Positions 8,257-16,338 of a stretch of DNA of 24,160 nucleotides are shown in pieces. The stretch is from Plantago elongata. Its lineage: Eukaryota > Streptophyta > Magnoliopsida > Lamiales > Plantaginaceae. A model generated the notes under the pieces. It made no database searches. It was not told the origin of the DNA and saw only the letters and a list, made by a program, of their open reading frames with translations. The stretch is from NCBI GenBank assembly GCA_036897095.1, contig JAYMSP010002461.1, positions 1 to 24,160 on the forward strand, given 5' to 3'. Positions within the stretch are counted from its first letter, which is position 1; each line of letters starts with the position of its first letter. The position numbers were made by a program, and so were the translations under genes.

Positions 8257-8700
8257 AATTGAGTTCTGGGATCACGAATCAAAGAAGCAGCACTCTCTCG
8301 AGTACCTCTCGAGATCAGCACTCTTACTTCAAAGCAGCACTTGCCCAAAAGGATAAGGCCATCTTGCTACAAGTTCTCACTGATGCAGGTATAATGATAT
8401 TATTGGTTATATATTCACTGTGATAGATTCAAGATCTGAAGCTAAAGAATAGAAATGGACTGCAGGAATTGGACCTGGAAAATTTTACAGTGAGGATGAC
8501 ATAAAGAAAGCTAGAACAAGGCGTAGGCTATGCACCATTTGGAGAATGCAGCGTAGATCTTGCCGACAATTATAACCTTTGCCAGGTTTACATGGTGTAG
8601 AACTGTAGATACCTCTGCCTTAAGTTTCATCCAGTGTCCTGTTCTTCCGGATACAAAATCATGTGGCTGCAGCATCTGGAAGTCTGATCAAAATATATCA
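8253..8700 (+). pseudogene. 5'-truncated S-like RNase T2 relic
   Basis: Remnant of a fourth RNase, closest to the RDEL gene at 4560. An exon 3 piece (about 8253-8388) still reads QHSYFKAALAQKDKAILLQ and ends at a valid donor. A 77-nt intron leads to an exon 4 piece from 8466 reading GPGKFYSEDDIKKA, then GVGYAPF, and later DTSALSFIQCPVLP. Exons 1 and 2, with the signal peptide and the first catalytic His, are absent. The second catalytic motif is ruined: HEW has become HES, and KHGTC is replaced by a ctctcgag duplication. There is a two-base loss near 8512 and an insertion with an in-frame stop near 8597. There is no RDEL end. Confidence 0.9.
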
Positions 8701-8911
8701 CCAATAACTCATGGAGTTTTTCATCTGAAGCGGTATCATACAAGACATCTGAAACTTTATTAGGATGGACCTGTCATGGGGAATGGGGGTATAGGCAGGT
8801 ACCTTTGATCAGTGTAATAAATTCTCATGAAATTTGGTACAAGCATAATTGTTTTTAACCTTTAGATTTCCATCAAATATCAACAAACTGAGTGAAACAA
8901 CTCAATGAAAT

Positions 8912-10005
8912 CTATCGCTGCAAGAACCCATGGCGAGCAATGGCAATCTCAAAGGCCTGCATCCGTTCATTTCTAGCTAAACCATTGCGATCATATGAAG
9001 AAATTTCATTTATATTGAGATCCACACAGGTCTTGATGAGCTCTTCCCCAACACGTTCAGCCGTTTCCTAAGGTTAAGAATTTCCACAAAAATTAAGCTA
9101 CGTGGTTCATAAACTATTTTACTATATTTAATTCAGCGCAAGAAAATTTCTCAAATTTACAGAGAATTTTGATGCCTCATAACTTGAATACAGCAGATAG
9201 TTTGCTAGGATCACACGATGAGATGAGCAACAATTTGTTAGAACCACAGAGCATTCAGTACATATTTGTCCTTGAATGATCGATCATACTGAATAATTAT
9301 CTCTTCTTAAAAATATCAGCCAAATGAGAAGGATACTTACAGCTGTAGTCGAAGATGGATCCCTGCGCATTGATTTCTGCAGAGTACTTCCATAAAACAA
9401 GGACTTCTTGTTCTGATCATCTACCAACATTGCATACAACTGCTTTTCCGAACAAAACACCGAAAGCCTGGGTTTTGTGGCTGTTCCATTGAACTGGTAA
9501 CAAAAATATTTGTCTATATAAAACACATGCACAGAGCCACAATAGAACACTCACAGTTCAATGTATCACATGACAATGGGATTGTACATTATCAAAGTAC
9601 AAAGCACTAAAAACTAAATTCTCCAGCAGCACAAATTCCATCAAGTTGTGAGCTTGGGAAAATGAACAGGCTACACAAATGTCTGGCATAACGAATCAAG
9701 AGGAAACGGAATGTTTACCTTCTTTTTCAATCTTCTATTGAGAATCTTGGGACTCTCGGTTCTGTGTAGCCCTTTTGCATTAACCACAAACGTCTTCATA
9801 GCCAAATCTACAAAAAGTATTTCATTTTCCATTAGATTTGCGAGAATGTTGTCAATTTTCAAACACTTAACTTGCTAAGCTACTCATACTGCTTACTTGC
9901 AGAGTGCACGGGAGGTATATTCGAGCCACCACGAAGACCAATGGTGGTTCCGAAGATTGCAGAGGCATTGAACTTGAGTGAAGAAATACAAGTGGCAATC
10001 TCCAT
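8912..10005 (-). CDS. uL18 (L18p/L5e) family ribosomal protein, probably plastid-targeted
   Basis: Four coding exons on the minus strand: 10005-9897, 9807-9719, 9493-9341 and 9067-8912. They are joined by GT-AG introns of 89, 225 and 273 nt, with correct phase at every junction, giving 168 aa. Residues 1 to about 40 (MEIATCISSLKFNASAIFG and on) are rich in Ser, Thr and Ala and poor in acids, like a chloroplast transit peptide. The mature part holds the L18 fold signature: RLSVFCSEKQLYAMLVDD near 75-92, GSTLQKSMR, AERVGEELIK, and a YDRNG...ERMQAFEIAIARHG end. In bacterial-type ribosomes uL18 binds 5S rRNA. An alternative start at the downstream Met (9799) would give 129 aa without the targeting region. 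The in-frame join across the first intron supports the longer form. It is convergent with the RNase relic. Confidence 0.85.
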
Positions 10006-10359
10006 GAACAGCCCAATGGGCGAAAACCCTGTAATTATGATGAAAATATTCAAAATAATACGAGCAATTTTAAGCTTAGAAGTTGAAAGATTCATTGAGG
10101 CATTTCATCGAACAGTACACCTGCGAAATTGGGGCAGTGAGTAATATGGATGCTTTCTGATTATTGTACTTGTAAGTTGGAAGAAAGCTCCGATAATCGG
10201 TTTCAGATATTCCGATTTCACTATCTTGAAAAGCAATGACGAGAAGTTATACGAGTACTCGACTAGTAGTCTTCTCCCGTTCTGATATTTCCAACTTCTT
10301 TCATATCCGGGAAGATGGCAGTTTTGCACCATAAATTACCCTTTTCAAGGGTAGAATTA

Positions 10360-10610
10360 CAAACTAGTCCCTAGTTAATTAGTTATCTCATATTACGAAA
10401 TTAATATTTATACACAAAATATTTTAACTCGTAGTAAAATGAAATTCAAAAATTTGTATATACAAACTAGTCCCCAATTAAGTAGTTATCTCGTATTACG
10501 AAATCGATATTTATACACAACATATTTTAAGTAGTTATCTCGTATTATGAAATTGATATTTATACACAAAATATTTTAACTCGTAATAAAATAAAATTCA
10601 AAATTTTATA
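10360..10610. repeat. Tandem repeat, ~102-bp unit, 2.5 copies
   Basis: acaaactagtccc starts units at 10360 and 10462. Within them a ~48-base subunit (agttatctcgtattacgaaa) recurs at 10381-10428, 10484-10530 and 10533-10580, the last copy lacking the first half. Each is followed by ataaaattcaaaa-type sequence. Units differ by a few substitutions. Non-coding. Confidence 0.8.
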
Positions 10611-11603
10611 TTTGCTCACTATAGGAATATGTCAACTACTAAAATTTATATTGTATTGTTGGAAGAATTGTGAAGCGTACAATTATGGTGTAAAATATCA
10701 AATACATACATTTGAAAGATGCAGATGTCAAGAAGTGGTTTTCCGATTAGATATGTGTTAAATTTGGAAGCTTAAAGTAACTCAATTTTATAAGAAGAAT
10801 ATTGGATTTGCGATCAAGGTTAGGCTTTAGAGTTAGGTTTCTATTGATGTTAGCTATACGGAGGGGGCTAGTTAGTCATAATATGTATATTCACCTCATA
10901 TATTGTAACTATTAAAATTCAAAATTTAAAATTTAAAATTTGCGTCGTGTGATATGCACTCTATAAATATGTGATCATGTTGAAATCTAATACCATAACT
11001 TTTATTGTATTTTTTTTAGTTTCATGCATCTATTTATTGAGAAAAACGTTTCTATAGAAACTCATAAGATACTATGTACTATTTAACTTCATATCATGGA
11101 CTTATATAGTTATTATATTGTAATCGAATTAACTTCTTATTAAATGTTTCGATTATAAAATAAAGATATCCAATATATATTAAGATTATAGTATTATATT
11201 AATTTTTCATATACTCCTATTGTGCAAATTTATTGCTATTTAAATCTACTCAATTCACACACTGAAAAAAATTCTCGATTTTGTATAATTAGTAAACTTT
11301 TAAAGCTTAAAAGTTCATTATTTTCTATTTTACAAGGGAAAGGCCACTTTAGTTTTTTTCCAAAGGGTCTTTTATAACATTGGATTCATGAATTTTAATA
11401 CCTTTGGAAACCATTCATGAACTTGTAAACTTCTTATTCATTCCTTAACTTCCACTGAATTCGTGACACTCATCCATTGAAACTAAACTTACATAAGGTA
11501 AAAATAAATAATTAAATACAATGTACATTCTCCTATTAAAAAATAAATATTACAAACTCAATGATTACAAGGCTATAATAATGGACAAATTCATGCAAGC
11601 ATA

Positions 11604-11659
11604 CACGTAAGCCGACACGCAACGTGTCAGAATTCAACACGCCAAAAGGAGTCCACGTG
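11604..11659 (+). promoter_or_regulatory. ABRE/G-box/DRE cluster of the RING gene
   Basis: Within 56 bases there are CACGTA (11604), the DRE/CRT core GCCGAC (11611-11616), the ABRE ACGTGTC (11622-11628) and a perfect G-box CACGTG (11654-11659). Another ACGT core lies in gcacgttg just downstream. Together these suggest ABA, drought or cold responsiveness. That is inference from known motif meanings. Confidence 0.6.
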
Positions 11660-11780
11660 AGCCACAATGAACCCGCACGTTGAAAAACGAACCCATCTCG
11701 AAAATATCTAAAACAGGAAACGGATTAACATGACAACTCCATGTTCCTACTTTTTTCCATGCCATCATATAGCATTCATT

Positions 11781-11793
11781 TTCCAGAACCTTC
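11781..11793 (+). promoter_or_regulatory. Perfect heat-shock element of the RING gene
   Basis: TTCCAGAACCTTC is an exact TTCnnGAAnnTTC three-unit HSE, 130 bases before the ATG at 11923. HSF control is inferred. Confidence 0.65.
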
Positions 11794-11888
11794 TACCACT
11801 TTCCCGTTCGCGCTCATCACCCTCTTAAAACCTTCCACCTCTCTCACTCCCCTTCTTCATCCCAACAATCTTCTATTCTAATATTTTA

Positions 11889-11902
11889 TACTCCCTCCGT
11901 CT
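11889..11902 (+). other. MITE-terminus-like motif in the RING gene 5' UTR
   Basis: tactccctccgtct matches the terminal sequence of Stowaway-type MITEs, as at 16120. No partner terminus is visible downstream, so it may be a solo end or a chance match in CT-rich leader sequence. Confidence 0.35.
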
Positions 11903-11922
11903 CGAATTGCAAATCCTCCAAA

Positions 11923-12510
11923 ATGGCTTCATCAGAACCACCTTCAGCTGAGCAGATAATTGAAAACCTCATCAACTCTCGTAACAGAGACTTATCCTTC
12001 CTCCTCCCCTTCTTCCAATCCTTAAATTCAGTAAACGTACAGGCGTTTCCGAATCAAGGAACCGGCGAATTACCCGATCGGATCATCTTCGTGAACCCAT
12101 TGACTCAGGGGATGGTCGTTATGTCGAGCAGCTCGTCTCCGCCATTTCCAGGTTTTGATGAATTGGGGAAGAGAGGGCAGCCGCCAGCTTCGAAAGCGTC
12201 GATTGATGCTCTGCAGACGGTGGAAATGGATGTGAGTGGTGGGTGTGATCAGTGTGTTGTTTGTTTGGAGGAGTGGAAGGAAGGGGACAAGGCGAAGGAG
12301 ATGCCGTGTAAGCATAAGTTTCATGAGGAGTGTATTGGGAAGTGGCTGAGGGTTCATGGATCGTGCCCGGTTTGCAGATACGAGATGCCGGTTGAGGAGA
12401 AGAAGGAGAGTGAGAGTGGTGAGGGAAGGAGAGAGAGCTGGGTGTGGGTGACGTTTGGTGGTAGCGGTAGGAGGAGTAGTGATCAGGATAGTGGTAGTGA
12501 TGAGAGCTAG
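11923..12510 (+). CDS. RING-H2 finger E3 ubiquitin ligase (MPSR1-like)
   Basis: Intronless, 195 aa. A RING-H2 domain at residues 111-152 has all eight zinc ligands: Cys111, Cys114, Cys129, His131, His134, Cys137, Cys148 and Cys151. Conserved CVVCLEEW and HEECIGKWLRVHGSCPVCR segments are also present. It should transfer ubiquitin from an E2 to a substrate. The N-terminal part (SAEQIIENLINSRNRDLSFL, then a hydrophobic LLPFFQSL) resembles small cytosolic RING proteins annotated as MPSR1-like, which act in misfolded-protein quality control. That assignment is from memory of the family and is tentative. The C-terminus is acidic and Ser/Gly-rich (SSDQDSGSDES). A perfect HSE plus ABRE, G-box and DRE motifs upstream fit a stress-induced quality-control ligase. 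The ATG follows a CT-rich leader. Confidence 0.92.
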   Translation: MASSEPPSAEQIIENLINSRNRDLSFLLPFFQSLNSVNVQAFPNQGTGELPDRIIFVNPLTQGMVVMSSSSSPPFPGFDELGKRGQPPASKASIDALQTVEMDVSGGCDQCVVCLEEWKEGDKAKEMPCKHKFHEECIGKWLRVHGSCPVCRYEMPVEEKKESESGEGRRESWVWVTFGGSGRRSSDQDSGSDES

Positions 12511-13882
12511 TGAAATTTGTTAGCTTTCTGGTTTTTTTATTCTTGTGAATAGATATATATATGGAGATGGTTATCTTGTTTCAATGAATTGGTTTTTTTT
12601 TTTGAAGATTGCAATTTGTTTGATGTTAATTGGAACATGATTGCTGATTTTGGATGTGAAAGGATGATTTTTTTTTTCCTTTATGTTACTCTTTATTCTT
12701 AAAATTAGTTATTGAGATAATAAGAAATTTAAGGTTTCCATGTTCATGTCTCTCTGTATATAAGTCTAATGGCCTACCTAAATAATGTTAGTTCTCCTAC
12801 TCTTATGTACTTCTTTCTATCCGTCGATTTGTTAGTTCACATTTATATTTACAGTTTAAAATTAATTCGTTGACCGATGGCCTAACAAAGAGCGATATAG
12901 TATAGCATCTTACTAGGATAAGAGAGATTCTAGAAGAGATCATGATCAAAACAATCAGAATCCTCAACTGAGGTCATCATTTTTAACAGTATGCGACTAT
13001 GTTGAGAGCGTCGTGAGGTAGGAATCGTAGTTGGTCACTAAGGACTGGCATAGTTTTTTGCTTGAGGGGTGAGGCCTGTGATGCACATTGTCTAATTGAT
13101 TGAGGGAGATTGATGTCCGGTAGTAACATCAAGGAGCATGGTGAATTAGCCTGTGGACATGATATATGAGTATTTGAACTTGGCTTTCCAACGGAGCATT
13201 GTATGCTATCTGGTTGCTCAATCGGTGAGCTAAACAGAGCAAGCTTCAGTTACTGATATATTGCTGATTATTGCTGCACAACTTGTTTAGTTTGCTTCTT
13301 TTTGTACATGAGGTCAATTCATGCTCATTCTCAGTGTTACTCTGGTCTGCCTTACTCAACTTAATTCCAGCTGAGAATTTACGAATATATATGCTAGAAG
13401 AAAAAGTTACTCATATTAGCTAACAACCAGGATAATGCTGATGCCTTAAATAAGAAAGATGCTATGATTGAGAGCCTTGAGATATAGCATCATCTGTTAA
13501 GTTATTCGATTTAGCTGTAACCACCCATGAAGTAGAATATTCGAGCATGAAATTCTACGCGAACTTCTCTGGCATAATGTAATCTTGGTCCTGAGGAATC
13601 TGTTAGACATTTTCCTCCTAATTTGATTCATACTTTGTTCGGTTCTTTGTATGAAACAGCGGAGAATATGCAACACAAGTGGCAGCTTGTTAGCTTTTAA
13701 TATGGATATCCTTGACATTGTGGTCCATACACAAAATAATATACATTGTAGGCTTGTAGCTAAGGATCATATTTGCTAGCATAAGAAATAAGTTATAATC
13801 TCAATCTTTTATATATATATATATGCTATATATGGCAGGAATAAGCACCTGCTGATGCCCTTTCTAGATGCTGCAGGTTTCT
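12511..13882. other. Convergent spacer, RING gene and MYB-CC gene
   Basis: Contains the RING 3' UTR, a possible retrotransposon relic (12870-13250) and the MYB 3' region with a TA-rich run near 13810-13825. The reverse open frame 13497-13718 shows no family features, and I do not call it. Confidence 0.6.
12870..13250 (+). mobile_element. Possible 3' remnant of a copia-type retrotransposon
   Basis: From 12876 one frame reads DGLTKS, then a stop, then HLTRIREILEEI. This resembles the decayed C-terminal end of a copia polyprotein (ADxLTK motif). About 200 bases further, tgagggagattg at 13110-13121 looks like a polypurine tract followed by a TG LTR start. There is no 5' part or second LTR. Low certainty. 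Confidence 0.3.
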
Positions 13883-15230
13883 TTACTGTTCACTTATCTT
13901 GCAGTTCAAGTCAATCATTCGTGGACCTGAATCATATTCATTCAGATTCAAATCGAGCTTCAGTTCATCATCAGCAGTACTCCTGTCCCGTTTCATGTTC
14001 GTAGCATTATACTCTGCACCGCTCTTCTCGGAAGGATGCATTTCCATGAGCGAGAGCACTACAGACTTATTGTCAACCTCATGTATCGGTGTCAGTTCTT
14101 CCTTCATGCCTGAGCATTCTGATGATGTTAACGAACTCTCAAGCGAGCATCCGTTACGTCTTAGTAGTTTGTCCGTTGTATCCCTTAACATTGATCCATC
14201 ACTTTCTGTCAGTACGGAGAATGAGGAGCTAGGACACCCCGAGTCAACCATCGACATTAGTTGTGAAAGCTGTGCTTTCGCACGATCAACTTCTTCTGAG
14301 CAAGAACCGTATCCAGAGAGCGTCTCTTGTGCTTTCTTCAAGACTGATTGTAAGTACTTTCCCTGCGCTTCTATTCTTAGCTGCAAATGCCTCTGCACCT
14401 GTAACAAAATAAATTCATTAGTCATCACTAGTTCTGCTATACCATCTTTGATCTTGGCAGGTAGCATACTAAATAGTTAAGCTATTCATTTACCTCGATT
14501 TGTTCATGGAGTTTCCTCTGCACCTCCATTTGCAATTGTAAAGCCTGTGCTATTTCTTTACGCCTGATAAATCCATAGTCCATGTAACTGATCAATTTCT
14601 TTGTACTACTTTTTGTATTCTCTAATACTGCATCATTTATTAAGAAAAATCGATATCTAGAGAATGATATATACTACTTACTCATTGTCATTGACTTGTT
14701 CATGTTGCTCTTCTACTTCATCACATTGCTTGCTGGTGAAGCAACTCTGCAAACTTACTCCTTCAGTATCTAAAAGTTAAAAAGGTTCTTTAGCATAAAC
14801 ATCAATGCAGTTTTGCTATTACACGAAGTTATAGGCTTAGAGCTTGACAGTAAGTTCACTAATCCTTACCTTGTTGCTTGTTTTGGTGGTAGGGCTTTGA
14901 TTGGTGACTTCTTCCGAGACGGTACTTCTGTAGATGGCTCTTGAGATGGTATAAGGTAAGTCCATGGATCCCCATAAGCCTCATCAATGATTTCGGTGTA
15001 GCTTCTGTGATAAGAAAATGCAATTTTCAGTATCAGAAACATAGACGGTCATTTTATATAGCATTTTGATTGAAAACAAAAGGATAATCTAACTCACTCT
15101 CTGGGCCTCCAAGCTGGTTAACCGAATCGACAAATCTCTGATGAAGGTCTGGAGTCCATTTCAATCTTGGTTTTGCATCACTGGATAAGTTCAAGCTCAT
15201 AGCTTTACTCTGAGTGCCATGAAGAGCCAT
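13883..15230 (-). CDS. MYB-CC (PHR/PHL-type GARP) transcription factor
   Basis: Five coding exons on the minus strand: 15230-15098, 15004-14870, 14769-14682, 14563-14494 and 14398-13883. All four introns (93, 100, 118 and 95 nt) are GT-AG with matching phases, giving 313 aa. The single MYB-like domain at about residues 20-74 has PRLKWTPDLHQRFVDSVNQL, KATPKSLMRLMGIHGLTLYH and the diagnostic SHLQKYR (67-73). The MYB-CC coiled coil at about 118-168 carries LHEQIE (137-142, usually LHEQLE) and QLRIEAQGKYLQ. Family members such as PHR1 bind P1BS (GNATATNC) as dimers and control phosphate-starvation genes; others act in flowering or vascular development. I cannot assign the exact orthologue. The C-terminus has LKLDLNLN (288-295), an LxLxL EAR-like repression motif, and a second IDLN. 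TATATA at 15294-15301 is a fitting promoter element. Confidence 0.93.
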
Positions 15231-16119
15231 TGTATGTCTTTGTCTGTGTGATAAGAAATAAATGTGTGTTTGGGTTGTGAGACTCTAGTCTGGTATATAT
15301 TTGGGAGGGAATTGTTGGGATGTCTTATGTTCTCACTCCATATCAGGAAACATAAGTGGGGTTATGCTGGAAGGGAATATATTCCTTTGAGCTTTGGCCC
15401 TTTCTTTCACCCATTTCCCATTTCATTATCGAACTTTTCTTTTTCTATTTATATTTCCCACTTCTTTTTCTTTCTTCTTTGACCTCTATCTCTATGGATG
15501 GAGAGATTCTCCAACTCCTTAAAAGGATAGAAATGAGGTAAAAAAGTGCCTAATTTGTTTCTATTCTCCCTGGTTTCCTCACGTAGAGAGGGCGAGTCAG
15601 TCATAGTTATGAGGTCTAGACTGTTGATCTAGTGTCACCGAAATTCTTTAACGTAGTGGTAATCACTTATAAAACGGGACATCCATTGCCATGATGTGCA
15701 ATGTTTAACTTTTGCGAAAGCTTAAGAAGCTTTGATGGAAAACATCAATGATGATGATGATGCTTTAATGAATGGTTGTTTGAAGCAATTGAAAGGGATG
15801 CCAAATGTCTATATTCTTTTGAAATTTTATTTAGGGTATCTTATTTTCTTGAGTTTTTCTTTATGAGGTGCTCATGGATTGTGGCCTGTTCTTTTTGTTT
15901 TCTTGCTGGGATATAGGAATCAAGGAATCTAGTATTAGATCTTAGGACAAGCAAGTGTTTGTGTTAGTAGTCCATATATACTTTATTCAGAGATAAGTGT
16001 TGATAATGCAATTCAATATGTGACTCCAAATCTTTCAATGTTTTAAGCCTAAAAGCATCAGACTCTAGGATCCAAACAAAACAGAAACTCCTACCAACTT
16101 CCCTTTATCCAAGGTAAGA
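15231..16119. other. MYB-CC promoter and upstream spacer
   Basis: The minus-strand TATA (atatatacca at 15291-15300) lies about 65 bases before the MYB ATG. The rest is pyrimidine-rich, then AT-rich, with a short GAT run at 15748-15761. The overlapping plus frames 15264-15541 are low-complexity and rich in Phe and Ser, and are not called. Confidence 0.6.
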
Positions 16120-16338
16120 TATACTCCCTCCTTCCGATTTGAAAGTCCCGATTTTCATTTTAAACTGTCCCAAATTAAAAGTCTTATTTACCTAAATAAA
16201 AAATTACTCTCATACTTTATACACTATTTCTACTACTTTATTCAATAACATTTATAATTTATTATCTTCTTTCCTACTTTATTACTTTTTTCTTATGTTC
16301 GGTCCCGTAAAACTTCCAAACAGGAACGGGGAGAATAT
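16120..16338. mobile_element. Stowaway-type MITE
   Basis: About 219 bases with inverted ends: tatactccctccttccgatt on the left, and tatattctccccgttcctg when the right end is inverted. Both ends carry TA, as expected of Tc1/mariner-type targets. The interior has cattatacactatttctactac-like AT-rich sequence that is the reverse complement of the element at 7631-7895. There is no transposase, so it is non-autonomous. Confidence 0.8.

Larger units (their letters stand above)
10006..11922. other. Divergent intergenic region, uL18 gene and RING gene
   Basis: The first ~330 bases probably hold the uL18 5' leader and promoter. ORFs on both strands here have no family features. Next comes a ~102-bp tandem repeat (10360-10610), then about 900 bases of AT-rich DNA with no gene. 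The last ~320 bases are the stress-element-rich RING promoter. Confidence 0.65.

Noticed and set aside
9872..10144. 90-aa plus-strand open frame
   Set aside because: Overlaps, on the opposite strand, the first exon of the uL18-family gene, which has family and splice support.
12070..12357. 95-aa minus-strand open frame
   Set aside because: Antisense shadow of the RING gene.
13899..14480. 193-aa plus-strand open frame
   Set aside because: Antisense shadow of the last MYB-CC exon. The minus strand carries the family motifs and splice sites.
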